Source: Tepidimonas taiwanensis | Lineage (GTDB): Bacteria; Pseudomonadota; Gammaproteobacteria; Burkholderiales; Burkholderiaceae_C | NCBI RefSeq assembly: GCF_020162115.1 | Contig: NZ_CP083911.1 | Coordinates: 930,001 to 994,000 of the forward strand | DNA: 64,000 nucleotides | Reading direction: 5' to 3' | Part shown: piece by piece, positions 42,853 to 52,115 of the stretch | Numbering within the stretch: position 1 is the stretch's first letter | Layout of the letters: each line of letters begins with the position of its first letter | Program-made: the position numbers and the translations under genes | Notes under the pieces: generated by a model | What the model was told of the DNA's origin: nothing | Seen by the model: the letters and a program-made list of their open reading frames with translations, nothing else | Databases searched by the model: none

Positions 42853-45546
42853 ATGAGCGAGCAAGAGTTGAGCGGGCCGACGCCCACCGCGCCCGTGATT
42901 CCGTTTCACGATGACCTGCAACTGGCCCAGCTGCGCGTGCCGCCGCACTCGCTGGAGGCCGAATCCAGCGTGCTGGGCGGGTTGCTGCTGGACAACAGTG
43001 CGTGGGACCGCGTGGCGGACCTGATCACCGAGACCGACTTCTACCGCGCCGAGCACCAGCGCATCTTCGAGGCCATCGCCGCGCTGATCAACGCCAACAA
43101 GCCCGCGGACGTCATCACGGTCTATGAACACCTGACGAGTCTGGGGCGGGCTGAGGAGGTGGGGGGGCTTGCCTACCTCAACCAGCTCGCGCAGTTCGTC
43201 CCCAGCGCGGCCAACATCCGGCGCTATGCCGAGATCGTGCGCGAGCGCGCGATCCTGCGCAAGCTCATCGTCGCCAGCGACGAGATCGCCGCGCAGGCCT
43301 TCGCGCCGCGCGGCAAGCCCGTGGCCACCATCCTCGACGAGGCGGAGCAGAAAATCCTCTCCATCGGCGAGGAAGGCAGCCGCATGAAGCAGGGCTTCCA
43401 GTCGATGGACAAGCTCGTGGTGGAGCTGCTCGACCGCGTGCAGGAGATGGCCGACAACCCCAACGACATCACTGGGGTGCCCACCGGCTTCATCGACCTG
43501 GACCGCATGACCGCCGGGCTGCAGCCGGGCGACCTCATCATCATCGCGGCACGCCCCAGCATGGGCAAGACGAGCTTTGCGATCAACATCGCCGAGCACG
43601 TTGCGCTCAACGAAGGCTTGCCGGTGGCGGTGTTCTCGATGGAAATGGGCGCCGCGCAGCTGGCGGTGCGGGTCGTGGGATCGATCGGCCGCATCAATCA
43701 GGGGCACCTGCGCACCGGCAAGCTCACGCCCGATGAGTGGCCGCGCCTGACCGAGGCGATCGAGAAGCTGCGCCACGTATCCCTCTACATCGACGAGACA
43801 CCGGGCCTCACGCCCGCGGAGCTGCGCGCCAACGCCCGGCGCCTGGCCCGCCAGTGCGGCAAGCTGGGCCTGATCGTCGTGGACTACCTGCAGCTCATGA
43901 GCGGCAGCAACAGCGACGGCGAAAACCGCGCCACCGAACTGGGCGAAATCTCGCGCGGCCTCAAGATGCTGGCCAAGGAGCTGCAATGCCCCGTGATCGC
44001 GCTGTCGCAGCTCAACCGCGGCGTGGAGCAGCGCACCGACAAGCGGCCGATGATGTCGGATCTGCGGGAGTGCGTCACCGGAGATACTTTGGTTTGTTTG
44101 GCGGACGGACGACGCGTGCCCATTCAGGAGCTCGTGGGCACCCAACCCGAAGTCTGGGCACTCGATGCCCAGCAGCGCTTGGTACCGGCGCGGGCCGACA
44201 TCGTGTGGAGGGTCGGCAATCGGCCGGTATACGAAGTGCGTTTGGCCAGTGGCCGCACGCTCGTGGCCACCGCCGATCACCGTCTTCTGGGTGCGCAAGG
44301 GTGGGTTGCCATAGCAGCCTTACGCAAAGGCGATCGACTCGCCATTGCCCGTCGGATTCCCCAACCCGCGCACGCCACCGCGTGGCCCGAGGAACATTTG
44401 GCGCTGCTCGCTCACCTGATCGGGGATGGCAGCTATCTGGACGGTCAGCCGTTGCGGTATGCGACCTCATCAGACGAAAACGCTGCGATCGTTACCCGGG
44501 CGGCCGAGGCGATGGGGTGCACCGTGCGGCGCTACCCTGGCCGGGGGCGGTGGTGGCAACTCCTCATCCGCGGTAACGGGAACCGTTGGCAAACCAAAGG
44601 CGTAAATGCCTGGCTGCGTGGGCTCGGCGTGTATGGACAGCGTTCGCGTGAAAAGCGGATTCCGCAGGAAGCGTTCACGCTCAATGACGAATGCGTGGCC
44701 GTTTTGTTGCGGCACCTCTGGGCGACAGACGGCGCGATTCATATTCGCCCGCACGGGCAAAAAGGTAGCCCACGGGTGTATTTCTCCACGGCAAGTCGTG
44801 GGCTCGCGCACGACGTCGCGGCGCTCCTGCTGCGGTTGGGCATTGTTGCGCGGATACGGTTGAGCCGCACGGGTGGCGGCGTCTGGACCGTCGACATCTC
44901 CGGGGCAGAGCAACTCAAGCGGTTTTTGGAAACGGCCGGCGCTTTCGGGCCGCGCGTCGAGCCTGCGCAACGACTGGCCGAGTGGCTGGGACGTGGCTCG
45001 GACGCGCCTCGCCGCCGACAGTTCAATGTGGACACGCTGCCGAAGGCGATTTTCGATCGCATCCGTCGCGTGATGCGCGAGAAGGGTGTCAGCCATCGCC
45101 AGATGGCGCAATGGCGTGGGACCGCATACGGCGGCACTTCGCATTTTCGATTTTCGCCGTCGCGATCCGTGGTGGCCGACTACGCGCAACGCTTGGGCGA
45201 CGAGGCGCTGCTGAACTGGGCACAGTCGGATCTTTTCTGGGATACCGTCGTGGCGGTGGAGCCTGCCGGTGAACGGGAGGTCTTTGACCTGACCGTCCCG
45301 GATAGGGCTTCGTGGTTGGCCGATGGGATTGTCAGCCACAACTCGGGCGCGATCGAACAAGACGCCGACATCATCATGTTCATCTACCGCGACGAGTACT
45401 ACACCAAGGACCAGTGCAAGGAGCCGGGCGTGGCCGAGATCATCATCGGTAAGCAGCGCAACGGCCCGACGGGCACGGTCAAGCTCGCGTTCCTGAACGC
45501 GCTCACCCGCTTCGAGAATCTGGCGGAGTACCACAGCGATTACTGA
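42853..45546 (+). CDS. dnaB: replicative DNA helicase DnaB with intein
   Basis: The 897-residue precursor contains a 473-residue DnaB host protein split by a 424-residue intein at residues 407-830. The host N-terminal domain is LRVPPHSLEAESSVLGGLL; the RecA-like motor has Walker A ARPSMGKTSFAIN, Walker B LGLIVVDYLQLMSG and SQLNRGVEQRTDKRPMMSDLRE. The host resumes with SGAIEQDADIIMFIYRDEYY and ends normally. After splicing, E and S would join in the usual LRESGAIEQDAD. It loads at the replication fork. It follows tRNA-Val. An intein in this gene is common in cyanobacteria and mycobacteria but not in betaproteobacteria. Confidence 0.96.
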   Translation: MSEQELSGPTPTAPVIPFHDDLQLAQLRVPPHSLEAESSVLGGLLLDNSAWDRVADLITETDFYRAEHQRIFEAIAALINANKPADVITVYEHLTSLGRAEEVGGLAYLNQLAQFVPSAANIRRYAEIVRERAILRKLIVASDEIAAQAFAPRGKPVATILDEAEQKILSIGEEGSRMKQGFQSMDKLVVELLDRVQEMADNPNDITGVPTGFIDLDRMTAGLQPGDLIIIAARPSMGKTSFAINIAEHVALNEGLPVAVFSMEMGAAQLAVRVVGSIGRINQGHLRTGKLTPDEWPRLTEAIEKLRHVSLYIDETPGLTPAELRANARRLARQCGKLGLIVVDYLQLMSGSNSDGENRATELGEISRGLKMLAKELQCPVIALSQLNRGVEQRTDKRPMMSDLRECVTGDTLVCLADGRRVPIQELVGTQPEVWALDAQQRLVPARADIVWRVGNRPVYEVRLASGRTLVATADHRLLGAQGWVAIAALRKGDRLAIARRIPQPAHATAWPEEHLALLAHLIGDGSYLDGQPLRYATSSDENAAIVTRAAEAMGCTVRRYPGRGRWWQLLIRGNGNRWQTKGVNAWLRGLGVYGQRSREKRIPQEAFTLNDECVAVLLRHLWATDGAIHIRPHGQKGSPRVYFSTASRGLAHDVAALLLRLGIVARIRLSRTGGGVWTVDISGAEQLKRFLETAGAFGPRVEPAQRLAEWLGRGSDAPRRRQFNVDTLPKAIFDRIRRVMREKGVSHRQMAQWRGTAYGGTSHFRFSPSRSVVADYAQRLGDEALLNWAQSDLFWDTVVAVEPAGEREVFDLTVPDRASWLADGIVSHNSGAIEQDADIIMFIYRDEYYTKDQCKEPGVAEIIIGKQRNGPTGTVKLAFLNALTRFENLAEYHSDY
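44071..45342 (+). mobile_element. intein with LAGLIDADG homing endonuclease in dnaB
   Basis: Starts at Cys407 (block A CVTGDTLVCLADGR), block B TADHRLL, and ends with block F/G DLTVPDRASWLADGIVSHN followed by Ser831 as the +1 nucleophile. The two LAGLIDADG-type helices LAHLIGDGS and LLRHLWATDG are present, so a homing endonuclease may be active. Final His-Asn and first Cys are all the catalytic residues needed for splicing. Codon use is less biased than in the host parts. The insertion point falls two residues before the well-known Ssp DnaB site. Confidence 0.93.
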
Positions 45547-45569
45547 TCAGTCGGAGAGGGGAAAACGCC

Positions 45570-45806
45570 ATGATCGACCACCCGTTTCACGGTTTCCGGG
45601 AACTGTTCGAGCAGCTCGGCCTGCCATCGGACGAGCAGAGCATCCGCCGCTTCATCGAAACCCACGCGCCACTGCCCCGTCACGTCGCGCTGCCGGATGC
45701 GCCGTTCTGGACGCCGCCGCAGGCGGCTTTCCTGCGTGACGCGCGCTGTGAGGATGCCGACTGGGCGGAGGTGGTGGACCGGCTCGATGCGGCGTTGCGG
45801 GGATAG
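45570..45806 (+). CDS. DUF2789 family small protein
   Basis: A 78-residue acidic protein (MIDHPFHGFRELFEQLGLPSD, then FIETHAPLPRHVALPDAPFW and LRDARCEDADWAEVVD). It fits the small DUF2789 family of proteobacteria; function unknown. A GGAGAGGGG ribosome site lies 12 bases before the ATG. It follows dnaB by 23 bases. Confidence 0.75.
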   Translation: MIDHPFHGFRELFEQLGLPSDEQSIRRFIETHAPLPRHVALPDAPFWTPPQAAFLRDARCEDADWAEVVDRLDAALRG

Positions 45807-45909
45807 GGTGGGGCGTCCCCTCCACCGGTCGCGACGGGCCCGCCAGCCGGCCTGAGTGCACCGACGCACCGATTCCGTTGCCGATATAGCGGTACGTCTT
45901 TGCCGCGCT

Positions 45910-47211
45910 TCATTCACGCGGTGTCTGCTGCAGGGGCGAGGTCGGGCCGAGCAGATCGGCCAGTGCGCGCGCCACGATCTTGGTTGCGCGGCGCAGGTCT
46001 TCCAGTACGAGGTGTTCGTCGGCCCGCTTGGCGTTGGATTCGCGCACCGTCCGTGGCCCCGCACCGTAGATGACGCCGGGGACGCCGCGCTCCACGTACA
46101 GCCGGACATCGGTGTAGAGCGGTGTGCCGACGGCGGGGATGGCCTCCCCGAGCACCGCGTGGGCGTGGCGCTGCAGCGCCCGCACCAACGGCTGGGCCCC
46201 TGGCAGCGGCCGCATCGCGTGTGCCAGCAACAGCCGCCGCACCGAGACCTTCAACGCCCGCCCGCCGCGCACCGGTGCATAGGTGGCGGCGGCTTCGCCG
46301 ATCGTGCGGCGCAGTGCGGCTTCGACCGCGGTCGGATCCTCTTCCGGGATCAGGCGGCGGTCCAGCTTGAAGGTGACCTTGCCCGGCACGACGTTGGTGT
46401 TGGTGCCGCCCTCGATGCGGCCGACGTTCAGGTACGGGTGCGTGATACCTCCGACACCGGAGCGGATGGCCAGATAGTCCGCGTTGAGCCGGTACAGGGC
46501 ATTGAGGATGTGCACAGCACCCTGCAGCGCGTCGGTGCCGCTGTCGGGGATTGCGGCGTGGGCCATTTCCCCCTCGATGGTGACTTCGAGCTGCAGACAG
46601 CCGTTGTGGGCCGTGACCACTTGGTAGGTGAAGCCGGCGGCCATCATCAGATCCGGCTGGGTCAGGCCCTGTCGCAACAGCCACCCCGGCCCCAGCTCGC
46701 CGCCAAACTCTTCGTCGTAGGTGAAGTGCAGCTCCACCGCGCCTTGCCGCGGACGCGCGACGGCTTCCAGCGCGCGGACGGCGAACACGTATGTGGCGAA
46801 GTCGCTTTTGCTGACCGCGGCGGCGCGGCCGTAGAGCTTGCCGTCGACGATCTCGCCGCCATAGGGGTCGTGGGTCCAACCCTCGCCGGGCGGCACGACG
46901 TCACCGTGCGCATTGAGCGCGATCACCGGGCGCTGTGTCGCGGCATCGCTGCCGTAGCGACGCCGCACGATCAGGTTGGTGATCGACGCCAGTCCGGCCG
47001 CGTGCACGATATCCGCGGGCACGGGGTGGCGCTCCACGGACCAACCCATCGCTTCCAACAGGGTGGCGGTGACCTCGGCGTGGCGTGCGTTGTCGCCCGG
47101 CGGGGTGTCGGTCGGCACCCGCAGCAGCGCCTGCAGGAACCGCACTTCCTCGTCGAAGTGGGCATCGATCCAGGCGTCCAGTGCAGTGGGGTCTGTGTAA
47201 GCGGTGCTCAT
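45910..47211 (-). CDS. M20 family metallopeptidase
   Basis: A 433-residue di-zinc amidohydrolase/peptidase of the ArgE/DapE/ACY1 group. Metal ligands and catalytic residues lie in LNAHGDVVPPGEGWTHDPYGG and FTYDEEFGGELG, with a lid domain in between, and the closing ESNAKRADEHLVLEDLRRA. The substrate is not clear; in this neighbourhood a carbamoyl amino acid or other ureide is plausible. It is the last gene of the minus-strand purine degradation cluster; the ATG at 47211 gives the family start. Confidence 0.85.
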   Translation of the reverse strand: MSTAYTDPTALDAWIDAHFDEEVRFLQALLRVPTDTPPGDNARHAEVTATLLEAMGWSVERHPVPADIVHAAGLASITNLIVRRRYGSDAATQRPVIALNAHGDVVPPGEGWTHDPYGGEIVDGKLYGRAAAVSKSDFATYVFAVRALEAVARPRQGAVELHFTYDEEFGGELGPGWLLRQGLTQPDLMMAAGFTYQVVTAHNGCLQLEVTIEGEMAHAAIPDSGTDALQGAVHILNALYRLNADYLAIRSGVGGITHPYLNVGRIEGGTNTNVVPGKVTFKLDRRLIPEEDPTAVEAALRRTIGEAAATYAPVRGGRALKVSVRRLLLAHAMRPLPGAQPLVRALQRHAHAVLGEAIPAVGTPLYTDVRLYVERGVPGVIYGAGPRTVRESNAKRADEHLVLEDLRRATKIVARALADLLGPTSPLQQTPRE

Positions 47212-47297
47212 GACAGGGGTGAAGGCTTGTGAGGGTCGAAAACGGCGGTGGATCTTGAGACCGGCCGATGAAGCAGCGTCGGGGAAGGGACACGGGC

Positions 47298-49076
47298 TCA
47301 GACCGTTTCGGCGGCCAGATCGCGCAGCAAGCGCGCAAAGGCCTGCACCGCCAGGTCGATATCGTCGCTGGTCGTCGATTCGAGCGGGTTGTGGCTGATG
47401 CCGCCGTTTTCCCCCCGTACGAACAGCATGGCCTGGGGCAGGATACGGTGCAGCATCATCGCGTCGTGTCCCGCGCCGCTGGGCAGGTGGTGCAGCGGAA
47501 CGCCCATCGCCGCCACCGCGCGTTCCCAGCGCGCCTGCCACGCGGGGGCACTCGGGGCGGCAGCGGCGCGCAACGTTTCGCGCAGCGTCAGCGTCAGGCC
47601 GCGCTGCTCGGCGATCGCGTGGGCTTCGCTGAGGGCCACCTGCGCCAACGCGTCGCGGGCGGCGTCGGTCGGCGCGCGCAGGTCCAGGCTGAAGCGGCAG
47701 CGGCCCGGCACGACGTTGATGGAGCCCGACGGCACGTCCAGGATACCCACGGTGCCGACCGTACCGGGGTGGGCGCGGGCCAGGCGCTCGACAGCCAACA
47801 CCAGCTCGGCGGCGCCGGCGGCGGCGTCGCGGCGCTGCGTCATCGGCGTGGTGCCGGCATGGCAGGCGACGCCTGTGTATTCGCCCAGCCACCGGACGCT
47901 GCCGTTGATGCCGGTGACGATCCCCAGCGGGCGGTTGGCCGCCGCCAGCACGGGCCCTTGTTCGATGTGTACCTCGACAAAACCGAGGTAGCGGGACGGA
48001 TCGCGTTCGCACGCCGCGATGGCGTCCATCGTACCCGGCAGCCCCGCGCCGCGCATGGCGTCGGCCATGGGAACGCCGTCGGCGTCCGTGAGGGCGAGCC
48101 ACGCGGGATCGAACGCGCCCGCCACGGCGGCAGAGCCCAAAAACGTCGCGGGGTAGCGTTGGCCTTCCTCCTCAGCGAATGCGATGATTTCGATGCCGAA
48201 CGGCAGGCGCTCGCCGCGTGCGTGCAGCGCACGCACGGCGGCCAGCGGGACTGCGATGCCCAAGCGCCCGTCGTGCGGGCCGGCGTTGCGCACCGTGTCG
48301 TAGTGGCTGCCGGTGAGGAGCCAGCGCGCGTGCGGTTGCGCCGCGGCATACCGGCCGACGACATTGCCGACCGCGTCGATCTCCACCGCGTCACAACCGG
48401 CGTCGCGCATCCAGGCGGCGATCTCCGCGGCACAGGCGCGGTGGGCTTCGCTGAGGTAGGTGACCGTCAGCTGACCGGCATCTTCACTGTGTCGGGCGAG
48501 GGCCGCCAACCGATCCCACACGGCGTGTCCCGCGGTGGGCTCCCAACCCAACTTGTCGTGCAGGCGGATTTCGGCGATGCGGTGAATCTGCCGCAGGCAC
48601 TCGCGCCACTCATCGTCCGGGTGGGCGTGCAGCCGCCGCTCGAACGTGGCGATGATCTCGGCTCGCGTCAGCCCGGTGCCGCGCGGGCCGCGCACCGCCA
48701 GGATGAAGGGCCAGCCAAAGCGGGCGTTGTAGGCCGCGTTGAGGCGTTGCAGCGCCGCGAACTCCTCGGGGCTGCAATGCGTAAGCCCGGCCCGGCTTTG
48801 TTCGCCGGTCGACTCTGCCGTCAGCGTGCCAGCGACCATGGCCTTGCCGGCGAGTTCGGGGTGGGCTCGGATGAGGGCGAGCTGGGCCTCGAGGGGGGCC
48901 TGGTCCACCACGTCGGCGCAGGCACAGATGAGCGCGGCCGGTGTCGCAAACGGGCGGCGCGCCAGGGCCGCGCGCACGATCCAGGGCGAGTGCTCATACA
49001 GCCCGTCGAGGCGCGCGCAAGCCTCCTCCAACGGCGCGGCGTTGAGGGCGTCGAGCGCCGCGATGCCGGTGCTCAT
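47298..49076 (-). CDS. fused OHCU decarboxylase / allantoate amidohydrolase
   Basis: A 592-residue bifunctional protein of the purine-ring pathway. Residues about 1-165 are OHCU decarboxylase (UraD): the catalytic His lies in HPELAGKAMV and the later FGWPFILAVRG. Residues about 175-592 are an allantoate amidohydrolase-type M20/M28 enzyme: GSHYDTVRNAGPHDGRLGI, EEEGQRYPATFLGS, VEVHIEQGPVL and SGAGHDAM. So one chain turns OHCU into (S)-allantoin and later opens allantoate. It overlaps the puuE stop as ATGA. It lies between puuE and the M20 peptidase. Confidence 0.9.
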   Translation of the reverse strand: MSTGIAALDALNAAPLEEACARLDGLYEHSPWIVRAALARRPFATPAALICACADVVDQAPLEAQLALIRAHPELAGKAMVAGTLTAESTGEQSRAGLTHCSPEEFAALQRLNAAYNARFGWPFILAVRGPRGTGLTRAEIIATFERRLHAHPDDEWRECLRQIHRIAEIRLHDKLGWEPTAGHAVWDRLAALARHSEDAGQLTVTYLSEAHRACAAEIAAWMRDAGCDAVEIDAVGNVVGRYAAAQPHARWLLTGSHYDTVRNAGPHDGRLGIAVPLAAVRALHARGERLPFGIEIIAFAEEEGQRYPATFLGSAAVAGAFDPAWLALTDADGVPMADAMRGAGLPGTMDAIAACERDPSRYLGFVEVHIEQGPVLAAANRPLGIVTGINGSVRWLGEYTGVACHAGTTPMTQRRDAAAGAAELVLAVERLARAHPGTVGTVGILDVPSGSINVVPGRCRFSLDLRAPTDAARDALAQVALSEAHAIAEQRGLTLTLRETLRAAAAPSAPAWQARWERAVAAMGVPLHHLPSGAGHDAMMLHRILPQAMLFVRGENGGISHNPLESTTSDDIDLAVQAFARLLRDLAAETV

Positions 49077-50044
49077 CGGGTGTCCTCCGCCGGGGTGGGG
49101 CAGGGATGGGTGTCCCGCCAGTGGCGCGCAATATCCACGCGCCGGGCGACCCACACACCGTCGTGGCGCTGGATATGATCGAGGAAGCGTTGCAGCGCGC
49201 CGATACGCCCCGGGCGACCCAACAGCCGACAGTGCATGCCCACGCTCATCATGCGCGGCTGGTCCAGACCCTCGGGGTCGCCTTCGGCATAGAGCGCATC
49301 GAATGTGTCACGCAGGTAGAGGTAGAACGGATCCGCGTGCGAAAAACCCTGCGGGAGCGCAAAGCGCATGTCGTTGCAGTCGAGCGTGTACGGCACGACC
49401 AAGTGGTTGACCACGGTGCCGTCGCTGCGGCGCACGCGCATCCAGAACGGCAGGTCGTCGCCGTAGTAATCGCTGTCGTAGAGAAAACCCCCGTGATCGA
49501 CGACGAGGCGGCGGGTGTTGGGGCTGTCGCGCCCCGTGTACCAGCCCAGCGGCGGCTCCCCGGTGAGGGCGGTCTGGATGGCGATGGCTTCGGCCATGTG
49601 GGCGCGTTCCGTCGCCTCATCCACCTGTTGGTAGTGGATCCATTTGAGCCCGTGGCAGGCGATTTCGTGGCCCGCCGCGCGGCAGGCGGCCGCCACTTCC
49701 GGGTGGCGCTGCAAGGCGCTGGCCACCGCGAAGACGGTCAACGCCAGGCCGCGGGATTCGAACTCGCGCAGGATGCGCCACACGCCGACGCGCGAGCCGT
49801 ACTCGTAGATGCCCTCCATGCTCAGGTGCCGATCCGGGTAGGCCGCCGGCGCGAACATCTCGGATAGGAAGGTTTCGCTCGCCGCGTCACCGTGCAGAAC
49901 GCAGTTCTCGCCGCCCTCCTCGTAGTTGAGGACGAACTGCACGGCGACGCGTGCGCCGCCCGGCCAGCGGGCGTGCGGGGGCTGGCGACCGTAGCCGACG
50001 AGGTCGCGGGGGTAGGGGGCGGTCGTGTCGTAGAGGGCAGCCAT
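49073..50044 (-). CDS. puuE: allantoinase, polysaccharide deacetylase-like (PuuE)
   Basis: A 323-residue NodB-fold enzyme that hydrolyses allantoin to allantoate. The family start YGRQPPHARWPGGARVAVQFV and NYEEGGENCVLHGD is typical of PuuE, with metal-binding residues in HEIACHGLKWIHYQ and the late DIARHWRDTHP. It replaces the metal-dependent AllB of other bacteria. Stop and next start overlap (ATGA) with the uraD fusion, so allantoin made by one is handed to the next. It lies 6 bases after the GntR gene. Confidence 0.93.
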   Translation of the reverse strand: MAALYDTTAPYPRDLVGYGRQPPHARWPGGARVAVQFVLNYEEGGENCVLHGDAASETFLSEMFAPAAYPDRHLSMEGIYEYGSRVGVWRILREFESRGLALTVFAVASALQRHPEVAAACRAAGHEIACHGLKWIHYQQVDEATERAHMAEAIAIQTALTGEPPLGWYTGRDSPNTRRLVVDHGGFLYDSDYYGDDLPFWMRVRRSDGTVVNHLVVPYTLDCNDMRFALPQGFSHADPFYLYLRDTFDALYAEGDPEGLDQPRMMSVGMHCRLLGRPGRIGALQRFLDHIQRHDGVWVARRVDIARHWRDTHPCPTPAEDTR

Positions 50045-50050
50045 GTCGCG

Positions 50051-50716
50051 TTATCCCAAAGCCAGAGAGAGATCGGCGCTGCGCCGCGGCCGCTCGAACG
50101 ACAGGCCGCTGATTACGTGTTCGAGGTGATCGGCCATCAGCCGCGCCGCGGCCTCCGCATCGCGCGCGGCAAGCGCGTCGAGGATTGCCTCGTGCTCCTC
50201 GCTGGAGTGTCGCGCTGCCGGCTCGCTTTGGTACATCAGCGTGATGAGCGCGCTGCGGGTCAGCAGCCCGCCGAGGATCTCGGTCAGCACCTGGTTGCCC
50301 GAGCACTCGGCCAAACGCAGATGGAAGTCTCCCAATAGTTGGTTGCGTGTACTGGCGTCACCGTCCGCGATGGCGGCGCGCTCCGCCCGCAAGTGCGCGC
50401 GCCAGGCACGCAGTTGCTTGTCCGTAATGGAAGCGGCCAGCTGGCGCACCAGATCGACCTCGAGGGTGCGGCGCACACTCAGGATCTGGCGCGCCTCCTG
50501 CACCGTCGGGGCGGCGACGCACGCGCCGCGGCGCGGGCGCAGCTGCACGAGCCGCGTCTGGGCGAGCTGGTGCAGGGCCTGCCGCACCACCGTGCGCGAG
50601 ACGCCAAAATGCTCCGCCAGGCGCAGCTCCACCAGCGGGGTCCCGGGCAGCAGGCGGTGTTCGGCGATCGCCTGGGTGATGGTTGCGACGATGGTGTGGG
50701 CGCTGACGTCCGGCAT
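50051..50716 (-). CDS. GntR family (FadR subfamily) transcriptional regulator
   Basis: A 221-residue regulator. The winged helix-turn-helix reads PGTPLVELRLAEHFGVSRTVVRQAL; the all-helical FCD effector domain follows, with the metal-type His in FHLRLAECSGNQ and a His near HSSEEHEAILDALAARDAE. As the first gene of the puuE-uraD set, divergent from uraH-xdhC, it is probably the local regulator of ureide breakdown. The ATG at 50716 is used; a longer frame to 50806 is unlikely. Confidence 0.9.
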   Translation of the reverse strand: MPDVSAHTIVATITQAIAEHRLLPGTPLVELRLAEHFGVSRTVVRQALHQLAQTRLVQLRPRRGACVAAPTVQEARQILSVRRTLEVDLVRQLAASITDKQLRAWRAHLRAERAAIADGDASTRNQLLGDFHLRLAECSGNQVLTEILGGLLTRSALITLMYQSEPAARHSSEEHEAILDALAARDAEAAARLMADHLEHVISGLSFERPRRSADLSLALG

Positions 50717-50823
50717 GGGGGCATGATAGCGGCAGAATCGCCCGCTTGTATACACTTTGGTATTGCAAACGTCGGTTTGGCGGGTACGATCGTTGCCCGC
50801 TGCCATCAGCCTGGAGGTGACCG

Positions 50824-51177
50824 ATGGGCCTGAGCACCCACGTTCTCGATACGATGCACGGCTGTCCGGCCGCTGGGATGGCGGTGCGGCTGTACCGGTT
50901 GGACGGTTCCGCGGCGGAGCCGTTGGCGAGCCTCGTGCTGGACGCCGACGGCCGGGCCGCCGGGGCGCGTTTGTTGGGGCAGGCGGCGTTCCAGGCGGGG
51001 CGCTATCGGCTGGTGTTTTCGGTCGGCGACTACTTTCGCCGCCGCGGGGTGGCGTTGCCCGATCCGCCGTTCCTGGATGAAGTCAGCGTGGACTTTGGGG
51101 TGGCGGATGCGCAGGGGCACTACCACGTGCCGCTGCTGGTGAGCCCCTGGAGCTACGCGACCTACCGGGGGAGCTGA
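50824..51177 (+). CDS. uraH: 5-hydroxyisourate hydrolase
   Basis: A 117-residue transthyretin-like protein that hydrolyses 5-hydroxyisourate to OHCU in urate breakdown. The first signature is LSTHVLDTMHGCPAAGMAV, and the C-terminal YHVPLLVSPWSYATYRGS ends in the required YRG(S). A good GGAGGTGA ribosome site precedes the ATG. Uricase itself is not in the window. It is divergent from the GntR gene and followed after two bases by xdhC. Confidence 0.95.
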   Translation: MGLSTHVLDTMHGCPAAGMAVRLYRLDGSAAEPLASLVLDADGRAAGARLLGQAAFQAGRYRLVFSVGDYFRRRGVALPDPPFLDEVSVDFGVADAQGHYHVPLLVSPWSYATYRGS

Positions 51178-51179
51178 CG

Positions 51180-52115
51180 GTGACGTCCGGCGCTGGGGCT
51201 GGCATAGCGGCGGGCGTGAACGGCGCGGAGCATGCGACGTGGGATGACGTCGAGCGCGCCCGTGCGTTGCTGACCCGTGGTCCCGGTGTGCTGGTCCGGG
51301 TGCACGACGTGCAGGGGTCGGCCCCGCGCGGGGTCGGTGCCTGGATGGTCGTCACGGCCGATGCGACCGCGGGTTCGATCGGCGGCGGACACCTCGAGTG
51401 GCAGGCGATGGCGCACGCGCGCGCCATGCTGGCGCGGCTTGATAGCCGCTCCAAGCGGGTGCGCTGGGCGCTGGGCCCGAGCCTGGGCCAATGCTGTGGC
51501 GGTGTGGTGCACCTGTCGTTCGAGCGCATCGGGGTGGCGGATATTGAACCGTTGGCGCAGGCCGCGCTAGCGACGCTGACGCCGGTGGCGATTTTTGGCA
51601 TGGGGCACGTGGGGCGGGCGCTCGTCGACGTGTTGCGCCCGCTGCCTTTTGCCGTGACGTGCATCGACGCGCGCGCCGAGGCGCTTCCCGCGCCGCATCC
51701 GCCCGTCGTCCTCGTGGAGCATGCGGACCCGGTGCAGGACGCCGTCGACGACCTGCCCGCCGGGGCGCGGGTGCTGGTGATGACGCACCGGCACGACGAT
51801 GACTTTGCCATCGTGCGTGCGGCGCTGGAGCGGCTGCGGCGACGGGGTGATCTGCCGTTCATCGGGCTGATCGGCAGCCGCAGCAAATGGAACGGCTTTC
51901 AGCGCCGGCTGCAGGCACTGGGTTTCGGTCCGGCGGAGTGTCAGCGGGTCGTCTGCCCCATCGGGCTGGCCGGTATTGCCGGCAAGGCCCCGTCAGTCAT
52001 CGCCGTTTCCGTGGCGGCGCAGTTGTTGATGCTCGGCGCTTCCCCCGTCTGTCGGGGCACTACGGCCGCGCAGGGGGCGAGGAAGGCGTTGTCAGCAGAC
52101 CGCGTTCCTCGATGA
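51180..52115 (+). CDS. xdhC: xanthine dehydrogenase accessory protein
   Basis: A 311-residue chaperone that carries and sulfurates the molybdenum cofactor for xanthine dehydrogenase. The XdhC domain is VRVHDVQGSAPRGVGAWMVV, GSIGGGHLEWQA and GPSLGQCCGGVVHLSF; the Rossmann part begins IFGMGHVGRALVDVL and ends GLIGSRSKWNGFQRRL. It starts with GTG, two bases after uraH. xdhA/xdhB are not in the window. Its last 56 bases overlap the end of ureG on the opposite strand. Confidence 0.93.
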   Translation: MTSGAGAGIAAGVNGAEHATWDDVERARALLTRGPGVLVRVHDVQGSAPRGVGAWMVVTADATAGSIGGGHLEWQAMAHARAMLARLDSRSKRVRWALGPSLGQCCGGVVHLSFERIGVADIEPLAQAALATLTPVAIFGMGHVGRALVDVLRPLPFAVTCIDARAEALPAPHPPVVLVEHADPVQDAVDDLPAGARVLVMTHRHDDDFAIVRAALERLRRRGDLPFIGLIGSRSKWNGFQRRLQALGFGPAECQRVVCPIGLAGIAGKAPSVIAVSVAAQLLMLGASPVCRGTTAAQGARKALSADRVPR

